Below, in pieces: positions 49,255 through 61,300 of a stretch of DNA of 64,000 nt. The notes under the pieces are model-generated. The model worked only from the letters and a program-made list of their open reading frames with translations. It did no database searches and was not told where the DNA came from. The DNA comes from Acridotheres tristis. Its lineage: Eukaryota > Chordata > Aves > Passeriformes > Sturnidae. Each line of letters begins with the position of its first letter. The stretch's first letter is position 1. Position numbers and translations under genes: made by a program. The stretch lies in contig CM072887.1 of assembly GCA_037013685.1 (NCBI GenBank), positions 93,516,347-93,580,346 on the forward strand. The letters run 5' to 3'.

Positions 49255-52200
49255 GCTTACTGAAGATAGTAATTTTACATCTCTAAGTTGTCTAAGAGTT
49301 GATTTATTTAAGGTCACATTATTTCATCTCATTTCCTTGAAGTATAAAGTTGCTTATGCTATTTTAAGTTACTCCTCTAAATTAATAAGTAGCAATTGCC
49401 TTTGCAAGCAGAAGTATTAACTAATCTCCAGAGAAACAAAAAAATTACTATTTGGACAGCAGATTTATTATTCCAACAAAGAGCAGCTAAACTATTGATA
49501 ATTATGGAATTAACCATGAAGTTAAATATGGAACTCAATAATGTACAATTTTGAAAATATATTTGTCTTTAAGGAATTATAAAATTCAGTGATGAAATTA
49601 CAATAGCACAGCTGTCCCTGAAAAAGTTGCCTGCACAAGTTTTAATCTTTTTTTTTCCTCTACATGTGTAGAATCTGTAACTTCTTCCATAAATCATGAT
49701 ATAGTAGCCTGACTTTTATTTGTGCTTTGTATCCTAAACAAACTGTTCCTTAGGTCTACAGATTATATTATGTAGAATTTGTATTAGATTTCAACATAAA
49801 TCTTTAAGTCTGTTGGTTAAAACAGATTTAAAATTTAATTGGTTTTCCTAGTCGTCAAAAGCTACATGAATCACATTTGATCATAATAGTTCATTTAATG
49901 TATTAATTCTTTTAAAATATTCAATTGCTTAAGCAATCTCTTTGTCAAAATCAGACATTTTTGCTTATGACGCATTCTTTTTAAATACTATTTAGTGACT
50001 CATATAATATAAAGGATTATGAATTACAGGAATAATAATAGTATATTATTCTTTGATAATTCTAAGAAAGTGTAAGGTAATATTTCTAGATCAATTCCAA
50101 TTCATAGTGAAATAAGCCTTTTTTTTTTTTTCCCCCTTTCTAGAGAAATTCACTGAGTAAAAGCCACTCCAAGGATAAAAGTGAATAAGAATAGAAATAA
50201 ATGCAGGCAGCTTTTGTTAGTCATATGATGCTAGTCTGTTTTTTTCAAAGGACTGTGTGCAGTAGCTGTGTGCCCTGACACAGTATCTTCACTATGCTGC
50301 AACCTGTCTACAGCAATATTTTATTACAAACTGAGTACTTTCATAGTCTATTCCACTATCTATTAATAGTGAATTCTGTCAACAAAGTAGTCCATCTGGT
50401 TTTCATATAACTGTCTGTTCCCGGGAAGAAACAACAGTCATGATGAATGTCCATGTTTTGTGCTCTTAGTGAGTTACAAAGAAACTCTATGCAGCTCGCA
50501 TAAGAACCATGTAAACTTTCTTGCTTAGACAGTAGCTTTACAGGGTTTGTCAGGCATGCAGCCTGTGGTACAACTGGAAAGGTCTGGCCAGAACATTTAT
50601 TTAATTTTTGATCATCAGAAGGGGAAATGCAGTAGTCAGTGAGAATCCCTTTTGCTGCAAACTACTTTTAAGATGAGGATTGAGAGGCTGGAGTACAGTA
50701 AAAGGCTGGGCAATTATCTGCCTCTGGGCAGCCAGGAAACACAGATCACCATCCACAGTGCTTAGGACAGGGCCTTTGAATTAGGCTTCTTGGGAGTCCT
50801 TTTTATTACCTTAGTCTTATAATTTCAAAAAATTATTATTTTCTTATCATACCTCTGATACTGATATTAGGGAGTGAATCTGTAATTCTTTCCGAGCTTC
50901 TTCCTGTTTCTGCACTTCTCCACTTCTGTAGAGTGCCTCCCCATTCCCCAGGACCAAAGATAATCACTACTCATTCAGAAATTGTTTTAGAGACTTCCTT
51001 ATCTGGTTATGGGTTATTTTCATGACTACTTGCTGACTCGAAGTTCAGTTGCTTCTCCAAATAGTTGAACTATTGATTTCCTATTCTGTCCCACGCCATC
51101 ATCTCAGTATGGAAATTAATTACTAGATATATGGTCATGATGGACTTTTCTACTAATAATGTTGGCATATTGTCAGCATCCTTACCTGAGCTATTACTAG
51201 GTTTTTAAGCAATACTTACTATTATTCATGTTTTACTTCCACACATTTTGCATTTTGTTTTGATGGTTTCATGACTTTAGCAACTTTTCTCACATCTTAG
51301 TCATTCTTAAACTGTACCTATTTGTGTTACTCTTATTTTTTTGTCTTAAATATTTGCATGACATTTTGAATAATTTCTTTTGGCATTTTAGTTCTTAAAG
51401 AGCTCCCAGTCGGGATTAATTGTTTTCGGACAGGATCTTTCCTGTATCACTTTACCCTAATATAATTCATTTTTTTATTTTACCCTAATGCAGTCATGTT
51501 CAGCAGCTCTTTGTCAGATCTCCTGCTGATGCCAGGAGACAGTCCTAGTATAGGCAGTGCAAAAATAGCTCTGCCACAATGTGACACTTCTGCTAATGTC
51601 AGACTACTCTTTTGAAGTACTGAAACATCTAACTTCTATACAAAGACAAGCTCTCTGGGGATCAAGTGTATAGGAGGAGTCATATTTCAACAGTGGAGAT
51701 GTGAGAAGTTGTTACTGCATAGGAGTGCTGCCCCTGTACATTAGCATATTTAGAGAGTGTTACTTGGTAGGTGAAAAATAATGACTCTGGTACCAGCCTA
51801 GACTCAGTTCTTAAATGACAGAGGAGTACAGGGAATGCTGCAACACGGACAAAAATGTAAGGGTGTCTTTTCAGCAATCATGCTTTGTATGCTTAGCTCA
51901 GAAAATCTCCTAGTCACAGTAAGCTTTACAAGCAACATTCATTTACTTTTATTTCTAAGGACCCTTGCCCCAAATTATTCATACCTCTGTTCGTATTCAG
52001 TTTTTTCACATACTTTTCTACCAGCATGAATCTACCCTGTCATCTTCCTTTGTGATTCAATCCTCATTTTCGATGTTCTCAAAGCTTTTTACATTTACCT
52101 TTGGCAGAAATAAGTACAAATGAATCAGCGCCTCAGATTCATTTCTTCATGCACCTCTTTTCTTGCAGAAGGAGGTGAAGTTAAAGAAACTAAGGGAAGA

Positions 52201-54189
52201 GGGGTAACAGAAACTGGCAGTGAATCTTCCATGATGAAACAAGCAGCACAGGATATGAGTTAATCTGTATGTGCTTCTCACTGTTCCTGTTCTTAATTTC
52301 TTCAGCTGAAGTGTTCTTTGTAGGCTGAAGTGACAATGGCTATTATTTTTTATGAGAAAGGTCTTTGGGATAATTGATACTTCTTCCTCTGTTTTTCACC
52401 ATTTGAATTGACAGCTATTAGATGTATGCAGGTTTTCTCATGGATCTTAATTATTTTCTTTGAAATACAGTACTGAACATAACTTTAGTCATAATCAGTA
52501 GAAGCACCTAAAGGTAATGCTTTCAGTTCTTCAGTTCATTTACAATATAGAGATTAGTTTCTTATATTTAAAACTTTCTCAATGTTTTGTGTTTTTCCCA
52601 GTATACTCTAATGGTGTTATGTTAAAAAAAAAAATCATAAATAAACAAGTAGGTCATAAGCAGGTCAGAGAACAAGTTATGATACTCTTGTTTCACTTTA
52701 AAAGTTATTTATAATTTTTTTAAATCATACCAGCAGTTTTTTTGGAGGATGGTAGAAGCTTAAAATTTGCTATTAAAGTAGGTTTATTAATTCAGATCAC
52801 ATTTATGCCCATGACAGCTTTTATAATTGTATATGTCACGGTCGTAAACCTTTTCTCTTTTATTTCTCATGTAAACATGTATCTGGGTGATATTCTGTAT
52901 TGCAGTTGTGTGAAATTTCTGTTGTAATAGGGAGAGACTTATGAGCTTTAAACATACATTTAAAAAAGAAAAGAACGAAGATTGAGAAGATCTTGCTTTC
53001 TTTGCACATGGGGTACATGTAGATGGAAACAAAATCGTTCTGTATAGAAAGCCGTATACAAATTCGACTGCCTCAATGATTACACAAACAATTCTATTCC
53101 CAGGGCGAGAATGCATATTTCTTCACTGCTGCTTTTTGTTGTTTTAAATGCAAAATTTCCTGTTGAAAATACCATAGCTCAAACTGTAGAGGTTGTAAAG
53201 GGAAGTCAGTAAGGGTAGGACTCACATCCCCTAAACATTAGCCAAGCAGTAAGCAGTCACATAGGATACTAATATAGCTAGGAAAAAAATAGATGCCTGT
53301 CAAGATCCTTCACTCTCACTGTTTTCTTGGAAGAGAATAAAAGTATGTTATATGTGAGATAAATTCCAGCCTGGGAGGTATTTAGATTTAGGTAAATGGT
53401 TCTGAATAATTTCAGTTCCTGTCCCATATGTATCCATTTAGAATAGAGGATAAGAATTACAATTTGCTTAATAGTTCCTTTTCCAAGTTGCCTGCAGTCT
53501 TTGCAGACCTGAGATTTTTTTATTTTAGTTCCCCTGCTGTGTCCAGCTCACATTTCTATACTGCAGTGCTGAGAGCTCATGCGCTGCCAGCAAGGTAAAT
53601 ATATCCCATTTGTATTCCTGTCTGTCTGCACCAGCTGTGGAGACTTGTGAAGGGCACATGTGGTGTTTGTACTTCTCAGCCCCATGACACTGGTTTGTAA
53701 AATGATATAGAAGCAGTTCTTTTCCTCTCCCACAGCTACATCAGGGCTGCAGCCATCCTGCTTTGAATGGAGAATGAGTTGTCTGTTCATTGAAGAGATG
53801 TGGAGTCCAAAGCATTCTTCCCTATTATCCTTACCATTGGGAATCTGAGCTGATTATGAGGATGCTCCTCACAATATTCTAGGCACTTGTGCAGAAAACC
53901 TGCATTGCCAGTCTGACACACTTTTTTCCAGGCACATCTGAGCCCATTTGCTTACACTGGTTTGTGCTATAGTAATAATCTTATTATTGAGTACGGTTTT
54001 GGACACTTGATATAAAATTATATTTTCTATGTCTATAACATGGCTTTTGTATAGTTATTTTGTGTATGTATTTGTTGTGTCTGAGGCACAGGAGAAAGGT
54101 TGGACCTGATTATGGGCAGGGTGTATCATCATTTCTACTGACATTGAAGTATTCCAGGTGTCATTTCATTATGTCCTGCCCAACTGCTC

Positions 54190-54790
54190 TAGCAGGATTA
54201 AGCCCACCACTGGTGGCTTAAATCAGACTGGTGACTGCTTCATTCTGCAACACTGGGCATGTCACCAATTTGTTTGAACCAAGTTACAGAGTGAGGTTCT
54301 TGAGTTCTGGCTGGATTGTCACTGATGGGGCCCCATGGTCACCAAGAAGCTCAGGCACTTCTTCTCCCAGCCAGCACTCCAGGCCAGCTCCAGCACAGTG
54401 CAGCCCTGCAGTCGTGCCAGGCTGAGGAAGGCACACCTGTGTGCATGAGCTGCCAGGAGCCTGGTGGGCCCCTCTGAGTGGACACTCAGCAGCTGAATTT
54501 TACTTCCATCCTCATTGTTGCTCCCTGCCTGTGCTAAGCTGTGGGTGCCAGCACCTGCAGCCTGTGACCTGCTGCTGTTGTGGTAGTCCCTGCTCCTCCT
54601 CTAGGGTGGCAGGGAGCTGGTAGAGCCACTCCAAGAGTCTGACAGGATCTCCCAACACACAGCCCAAGGTGACAGCCAGGCCGGGCAGACGCCCCAGGCT
54701 CCCAGCAGCTTGGCCACCTCACACCGTCAGTCACTCTCAGCTGTCTGACCCACCAGCACACCTGCACTGTCCAACTGCACAATTCAATCC
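54190..54790. other. GC-rich unassigned block
   Basis: About 600 bp of clearly GC-rich sequence within an AT-rich intron, with many CAG, CTG and CCAGG words but few CpG dinucleotides. Short open frames on both strands are compositional. A diverged repeat is more likely than a gene, but I recognise no family. Confidence 0.5.
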
Positions 54791-55051
54791 CAAAGGGCTG
54801 CAGAAGTGAGTGTGTGAGGGAGATGATGTGTTAGCATTGACTAGAGAGCTCCTATAGGCCTGAACATCTCTATCACCCTCTGTCCATACAGAAAAGACTC
54901 CTGTTGTCATCCTATTCCTCCACACTGCCTTTTGTCCTAAGGTCATTTTGGTTTTGATCACAGATACTTCACTCTGTGGAGGACAATGGCTTGTTATTGT
55001 CATCTGTTAGGTGCAGGTGTGTATGTATGTATAAATCCTGACACTTTTTGA

Positions 55052-55079
55052 GGCCTGTGTCATTACCATAACACAGGCC
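55052..55079. repeat. GC-rich hairpin, 9-bp stem, next to an LTR
   Basis: Arms GGCCTGTGT and ACACAGGCC flank a 10-nt loop. It ends 9 bp before the LTR that starts at 55088. Confidence 0.85.
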
Positions 55080-55087
55080 CATACAGG

Positions 55088-55604
55088 TGTACTGAGTCTG
55101 GCTGGCATGGGGGTAGCTTTCTTCTTAGAGCAGGTGCTGTGTTTTGTATTTGTGGCTAGTACAGCGTTAATAACACACCAGCGTTTTGTTTGAACGGTTC
55201 TTGCACAGGATGAAGGCTTTGACTTTTTCTCACTCTGACACACCCCACCCACCTCAGCAAAGGATGGAACAAGGAATTAAGAAAGGACAAGGATGAGACA
55301 GCTGACCAAAAGTGGGCAAAGAGATGTTCCACACCATTGTGTTCAGCAATTGAAATGACAGTGGAAAAGGAGGTGTGGGTTTGTCTTCCAGGATGGATGT
55401 TACTTGGAGCCTGCTTGTGGGAGGCAGTGATTGCATTAATATCGCTTTAATTTTTCGTGTTTCCTTCACTTAAGCTCTATTCATCTTGACTCAGAACTTT
55501 TCTTGCTTCTGCTTTTCCTATTCTCTCACCCTTCCTGCTGGTAGGGAGAAGGGAGTGAGCAGCTATGCAAGTGCTTAACTACTGGCCAGAGTCAACTCAC
55601 CATA
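55088..55604 (+). mobile_element. Diverged solo LTR, same subtype as 8258 and 40434 copies
   Basis: A sense LTR of about 517 bp starts tgtactgagtctggctggca and ends near gagtcaactcaccata. Its middle carries caaagagatgttccacacca, and its end carries ttctctcacccttcctgctg with tagggagaagggagtgagca, characteristic of the family tail. The flanks acagg and gcagt no longer match, so the target duplication is lost or the ends are eroded. It lies 9 bp after a GC-rich hairpin and about 300 bp after an unassigned GC-rich block. Confidence 0.82.
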
Positions 55605-55684
55605 GCAGTCAATGGCATCACCATATTAACTGAGTTACATCCACAGATTTGATCTTACAAATCTGCTATGTCCAGGATGCAAGC

Positions 55685-55727
55685 AATAGCCCTGGATTTC
55701 TTCTGGAATAGCCCTGGATTTCTTCTG
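55685..55727. repeat. 22-bp tandem duplication
   Basis: The segment aatagccctggatttcttct plus two more bases occurs twice back to back and differs only at the last base. It lies shortly after the LTR ending near 55604. Confidence 0.93.
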
Positions 55728-56550
55728 CTCATTTCCTATGGCAGCTGTAGATTTCCTTGTTTGTAGGTGACCTGGTTTTGGTCTTCCATCACAAGCCTTT
55801 CATTTCTAATAAAACAGGCTTTTTTGACAACAAGGTCCTTTGGAAGTACTCATCAACTCTAGGACAGTTTTCAGCTTACTCCTAGCATGTAGGGAAGTCT
55901 GGTTTCCCACTCTAATATATTTATTTCTAGATTCTTATATACACTTAATAAAATTGCACTTTAAAAAATGTTACACTTTAAAGCAGGGAATATATGTCAG
56001 TATTTGTTCACCAATTATCTGTACAAACTATGACTTAAAGAGAAAAGTCAAAATGATCAAAACTCTTCATTATCTAAACAAAGAGGAAAAACCTTTGTCT
56101 TGAAGAGTAAACGAAGGAAAAAGCCTATACAATTTTCATTTCATCTTTAAATACATCTTATACTTTGTGGTCATCATTTCACAAGGACTTAATTATAGAT
56201 GTCATATAAGAATCTGCTTAAGCAATTGTTTAACTGAGACCTAAGTAAGATGTCTACAGTACAGTATATTCTTTTCACTCTGACACTGTTAAATTCATAA
56301 ATGCAAATCTTTATGAGGTATTTAAGGAAAACTCTGATAAAAGCCTTTTGTTTTTCAAGTCCTTGGTTTTGCAAATTTACTATAATAGTAAAAATCTAGT
56401 ATTTCAACACTGAATGATAAAATTTCTTACAAATATAATTTGGAAGTATTAATATAGTATTCAATAGCTAAGTTAATCAATGCTAATTGCATCACAGAAG
56501 CTCTTCAATATATTAAGAATTCTGTGTGTTCTTCCATCTCTCTTTCATAG

Positions 56551-56589
56551 ATGAAAATGGCAAATAAATGCTGTTCTTCCTCTGACCAG
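56551..56589 (+). CDS. SNTG1: SNTG1 exon G (39-nt exon after PH1)
   Basis: This 39-nt exon encodes MKMANKCCSSSDQ and directly follows the PH1 half. The acceptor is ccatctctctttcatag and the donor CAG|gtaaga, both strong, as is usual for very short constitutive exons. Both ends are phase 0, so inclusion or skipping leaves the frame intact. The vicinal cysteines are a conspicuous feature of gamma-1-syntrophin. Any lipid modification there is speculation. The in-frame ATG at the start is internal to the protein, not an initiator. The next exon, expected to begin with a Val-Val-His-Met-Gly-type sequence, was not found in the remaining 7.4 kb. Confidence 0.93.
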
Positions 56590-56672
56590 GTAAGATTTCC
56601 ATTATATTATCCAACTTTTTAAATTTGTGTGAAGACATTGTTGGAGAATTTGTAAAGCTTGTATATACACAT

Positions 56673-56696
56673 CTAGTCAGTTTTAAAACTGACTAG
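56673..56696. repeat. Perfect 24-bp palindrome at the left edge of a CR1
   Basis: The arm CTAGTCAGTTTT is followed immediately by its exact reverse complement. It sits 83 bp downstream of exon G and ends where CR1-derived sequence begins. Confidence 0.95.
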
Positions 56697-57690
56697 TGGA
56701 TGGACTGCAGGATCAGTGATGGGAGAGCAAAGTATCTCCCACTGTAAGTAAACACCAGATTTGTGACCACTTCAGGAACCTGAACATGCTTAAGTCTAAG
56801 GGTCCTGATGAGATGCATCTCAGAGTCCTAAGAGGATTTGCTGATGTAGTTGCCAAGTCACTCTCCATGCTATTTGGAGAGTCATAGAAGTCAGGTGAAG
56901 CCCCTGGTGAGAATTAGAAAGGAAACATTGCACCTATTTTTAAAATAGATAGAAAGGAAGAACCCAGAAACTACCAACCTCTCAGCCTCATCCATGTTCC
57001 TGGGAAGATGTCTGAACAGATCCTCCTAGAAGTTGTGATAAGAAACTTGAAGGGCAGAAGGAACTTGGGGAACAGAAAGCCAGCTGTGTACTGGGCTGCA
57101 TCAAAACTACTTTTGATGGTGAGCAGGTCAGAACAGGTGATTCTGCCCCTCTAGTCTGCTCTTGTGAGCCCACTCTACCTCTGCATCCAGCCCTGGGGCT
57201 CCCAAAATAAGAACATGGACCAGCTCTAACAGATCCAGAGAGGGGTCACAACGATAGTCAGAGGGGTGGAACACCACTCCTATGAGCAGAGACTGGGGGA
57301 GCTGGGGCTGTTCAGCCTGGAGAAGGGAAGTCTCCAGGGTGACCTTATTGCAGCCTTTCATTATCTAAAGGGGGCCTATGAGAATGACTGGAACAAACTT
57401 TTAGCAGAACATATCGTGATAGGACAAGAGGTACTGGTTTTAAACTGAAAGAGTGTTGATTTAGTTTAGCCATAAAGAAGTTTTTCCTTACATTAAGGGT
57501 GGTAAAGCACTGGCAAAGGTTGCCCAGAGATGTGATGCATGCCCCATCCCTGGAAACATTCAAGGTCAAGTTAGTGGAGTTCTGAGCAATCTGATCGACT
57601 TGAAGATGTGCCTGCTTTTTTGCAGTGGTGTTCACCTCCATTACATTAAAAGCTCCCTTCCAACCCAAACTGTTCTATAATTCTGTGATT
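56697..57690 (+). mobile_element. CR1 LINE, sense, about 1 kb, internally deleted
   Basis: This sense CR1 copy ends in ccttccaacccaaactgttc followed by the 8-bp units ttctataa and ttctgtga. Its left part (about 56750-57050) derives from ORF2: translation gives a YQPLSLIHVPGKMSEQILL-like reverse transcriptase segment with surrounding frame damage. From about 57060 it jumps directly to 3'-terminal sequence (gtgtactgggctgcatcaaa, ggctgttcagcctggagaag), so most of the reverse transcriptase is deleted. A perfect 24-bp palindrome touches its left edge. Confidence 0.92.
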
Positions 57691-58437
57691 TAATTACTAC
57701 CTTTGCCATGGCATTTAGTTATTAATTAAACCAATATGAAAAACAGGCAATTATTAATACCAGGGGAAAAGGTATTTGATTTGGAGATCTTTTGTTGGAT
57801 GAACTGTCTACTGCATGTACTTTAGTAACTATTCAAAGTTTTTTCCTTTTCGGTTTGGGCACACATAATGAGTTCAGTTGAAAAAAGGAAGACATACCTT
57901 CCCTCAATTTTCAAAAAATTTTGGAGACAGTCATACAACTATATACATATCAGTAGATACATAATTTGATTTCCTAAATAAACATGCTAGTCTCCATAAA
58001 CTGCCTAAATAATCAGTGCAGAAACTTATTCCATTCCAGAGAGCTGTTCAAATGTGAAACTTGGTATCAGTGCTCTAAATCATCCTCTAGAGGATCCACT
58101 TTTTCTATATTGACTTGCCTCAGCCTACCATCTAAAGTAGGTGCCTAAAGCTGTGTAGTACAAATCTATCCCACTGTTTCCATTCCAAGTATGAAAAAAG
58201 GACAATTAGGACCATAATTTCAGAAGCTGAAAATTTGAGGTACAACTGACAGCAACAAACATTGGATTGTTTTCTGCCAAAAAGTGAGGGGAAAAAAAAG
58301 TTTATAATGAATTTGGGCATATCAAGTAAACAAAACTAAAAAATATAAAAATATTATAGGAGCAGTTGTGAACAATTCAGACTTTCTATGTCCTGTGAAA
58401 ATTTGCTTTAAAAGCAATCAAAATATGAATTCTCGGG

Positions 58438-58450
58438 TATATATATATAT
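58438..58450. repeat. Short (TA)n tract
   Basis: Thirteen bases of alternating T and A; a small microsatellite. Confidence 0.9.
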
Positions 58451-59074
58451 CACAAAGGCAACATATAAAATTTGGTAATGATAACTGAAAGCAGAAGAGG
58501 GCTTGTTCTGGCCTAGATTAATGGAGCCTATTAATGTCAGTTACATAATGTTTATACAGACCTGAATAGCTCTTATTAAGGCAATTGATTTAAAATTTAG
58601 AGAAAGGATAACCTTAACAGATTGAAGGTTACTTGAAGAACTGCCTTGAAGTAAAATTGGTGATAGCTGCAAATTTATCTTTCCCTTTGAGCATGGACAT
58701 TTCTGAAGAATTAAACAGGTCCTTAGAGTTTCATTACTGTGTTGCCTGCGGTGAGTTTTCTTCATTGCTTTTAGAGTCCAACTTAATCTTTCATAAAGGG
58801 AGAAGGTTGGATATGGCTAGGTTTCATTCAGGTTCTGTTTTTCACAGGCCATTAAAAAACTAGGATTCTGGGTCATCAAGAATGTAAAAAATTACTTTGT
58901 TAAAACTTGCTTTCTTCTTTATCTTTTATATTGCCACTGACTGGTTTTACTGCAAGCTGAATCTCCAGAACATAATGAATTCTGTACACATTTAAATAAA
59001 GAAATGGAAAAGGACTAAGATATTGGTTCTTGGGCCTAAACCAGCTTTATTTATGGGTCTCTTTGCCAAAAGAT

Positions 59075-59175
59075 GGTGTGATTCTTGAGGTGTGCAGGGC
59101 CATAATTTAGACTTTGATGATCCTTGTGGATCCCTTCCAACTCAGAATATTCTATGATTCTCTGATTCTATGACT
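59075..59175 (+). mobile_element. CR1 3' tail, sense
   Basis: The stretch gatgatccttgtggatccct followed by tccaactcagaatattctat and the octamers gattctct and gattctat is a well-preserved CR1 3' terminus. The element is truncated to about 100 bp. Confidence 0.88.
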
Positions 59176-60929
59176 ATGCTCTGTGTCTATGACCCAAAGT
59201 TAGAGGTATTAGGCAAGGTAGTAGAAGCTGTAGTTATTCTTGTAATGTTTATACTCTTAAAATAAAAAGTAACAGGTCATGAAGTTAATTGGTACAGCTA
59301 CTTCCACACTTTTAAATTCCTTTTTCCCACCAAAGCAATGTGTTTGCATTTAAACTGCCCATTGGAAATTACTTCATCAAAACTAAAATCCCAGACTGTC
59401 TGTGGAAATTGTTTGGCGAGTTCTAGTTATACCTGCACATGTCATAATGGTTACTCTAATCAAAGACTTCAAGATTTTAAGAAATATTCAGAGGTTACAC
59501 AAATTTGAAAAATATTAGATAAGTAGCACAGCTGAAGCTCTGGTTCTAAGTATCTATGTAACCTGTGTCAGTCATGAAACAGACAGCACCTAAGCATCAT
59601 AACTTTTGATTTTACTTCATATAATTTATTATAATACTCTAGAGATTTGAAAGCCCTTGATTCTTTGTTAGATTTGGGACTCAATTTTCCAAAAATACAT
59701 AGTGCTGGATTGAATTTTATTTTTTTTGAAAGTAAATTAGCCAATTCTCTCTCTGTACATATAAAAATACTTGAAATGTTTTTTGGTCCATTTTCTGGAT
59801 AGTTTTTTATGTTTTTAAGGCTAAAATATTTATAATGGTTATTTCAGGGGACTTGTGTCTGCCAAGTGACATATCAAAACATTAGGAAAGGGCAAACATT
59901 ATGGATGCTGAATAAAGGAGAAGTTGGACAAAGACTAGTCAATTTTACTTCAACCTATGTGAAGAAATTTGAAATAAATAAACAAAATACCTGTGTGGAG
60001 CAGAAAGAAGAAAAATAAGTGTCCTGAAGGATTTGTCAATAACAAATAGTAACAACCAATCTAATTTTCTCTTGTAAACGTGAAACATATGTGTGACCGG
60101 AGGTTGCTGCAACATATCTTGATTCCAGCATGGTTTTTGACAACTTCTGACATGAAAATATTTTAAACAAGTATTATACAGATTTTGTTGTATGGATTTT
60201 GTTGGATAATCCAATATTATGTATAGATGGTTCACTTTCAAAACTGACATATTGATTAGAAGTGGTGAAGAGGTCTGACTTGGATCCAGTTCCTTTGAAT
60301 ACTGCCTTTATGGTGTATTAGCAAATTAAGACCACTAATTTTGCAGACATTAAGATTTGAAATACCGTGTTAAACTTATGAATGATCTTGCCATATTGAA
60401 GAATGAGTCTGAAAACCAGAGTTGAAGCCAATTGGGATAAAGCATATATACAAGAATAATTAAGTAGATGTAAAAGACTGGAAAAAACTGAAGAGGTTGT
60501 TACTGGAAAATGCTGGATGGTTATCTGGGGGGGTAAATTCTTTTAGAAATGTTTGGTTCATCCACCATTGTCTTACTAGAGCTCCCTATCTGCAGAAGCC
60601 AGTCAGATAGAGACAATATGAAAAACAACAGGTTCATTTTTAGGAATTATTATTGTTGTTATTATGATTTAATATTACAATTTATTATTACATCAGCATG
60701 TTGTAATTAGGTACAGAATTGACCAAGAGAGACCCCAAAAACTTGCATTCCTTTGGTTTACTGGCATTCCTTTTTTTGCCCTTTTCCCCCTCCCAAATAA
60801 GAAATTCATCCACACTTTACTGCTTCTTCATTGGCCCTTATTTTTTTCTGAATTTTACATGCTCATTTGGTTATTTCAGCTGTAATTTGTGATACCACCA
60901 CAACTGTCTGCAAGTCAGTCCCCTTCTAC

Positions 60930-61300
60930 ATTATTTTTTGGCATTCTTCACCCATTCACTTTCTTTTAGTGTATTTCACCTCCTGGTTTACCCCCTTATA
61001 GGTGTTTGCCCCCTTGCTGGCTTCAGCTACCAGCCAGCTTCTCCCTTCACATCGTGAGCCATGTCCAGCAGTTTCTCACACTGTTACCTTGTCAGTTTAA
61101 CACCAGGTCAGGCTGGCTCTTACCTGCATGCCAGAGCAACCATGTCTGCTTGGTGGCTTTGGAGAAAGGCAGTATTTTGGGCTGTGCCTAAGCCAGCTAC
61201 TGCAAGACATCCTGTGTTCCTGTTGCTGTAAGGCCTTGGCAGGAATACTGCCTCTGGTTTTGTGCAGTGTTTCTGAAAAGGTATTGACCAGAGGTTTTCT
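60930..61300. other. GC-richer unassigned block
   Basis: A 370-bp stretch (gtttgcccccttgctggctt, cacaccaggtcaggctggct-like composition) stands out from AT-rich flanks. Several short overlapping frames occur on both strands and none looks coding. Confidence 0.35.

Larger units (their letters stand above)
48849..56550 (+). other. SNTG1: SNTG1 intron between exons F and G
   Basis: A 7702-nt intron. It contains a pyrimidine tract resembling a cryptic acceptor (50117-50143), a GC-rich unassigned block (about 54190-54790), a strong hairpin (55052-55079) just before a diverged LTR (55088-55604), and a 22-bp tandem duplication (55685-55727). 48849-50100, 50150-54190 and 55740-56550 show no recognisable feature. 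Confidence 0.8.
6386..56589 (+). other. SNTG1: SNTG1 gene body, central seven coding exons
   Basis: This span holds seven consecutive coding exons of gamma-1-syntrophin, a cytoplasmic adaptor of the dystrophin-associated protein complex that is mainly neuronal in mammals. The exons join in one open frame with GT-AG introns of 109, 14296, 5264, 12467, 9803 and 7702 nt. Translated together they give a PDZ C-terminal part, a Ser/Pro linker and the second half of a split PH domain, in the syntrophin order. The assignment to gamma-1 rather than gamma-2 or the alpha/beta syntrophins rests on recognised stretches such as VHLLRNAGDEVTITV, SPLFDSGLHLNGN and MKMANKCC. The gene continues beyond both window ends. 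No initiator, terminator codon, promoter or poly(A) site of the gene was found here. Confidence 0.93.

Noticed and set aside
50117..50190. Pyrimidine tract plus AG followed by a short open stretch, resembling a cassette exon
   Set aside because: The downstream sequence hits stops quickly, shows no syntrophin similarity, and has no good donor.
52787..53116. 109-codon minus-strand open frame
   Set aside because: AT-rich chance frame in an intron with no recognisable family.
54231..55003. Cluster of short frames in a GC-rich block
   Set aside because: Frames on both strands reflect composition. No start context, splice structure or domain was found.
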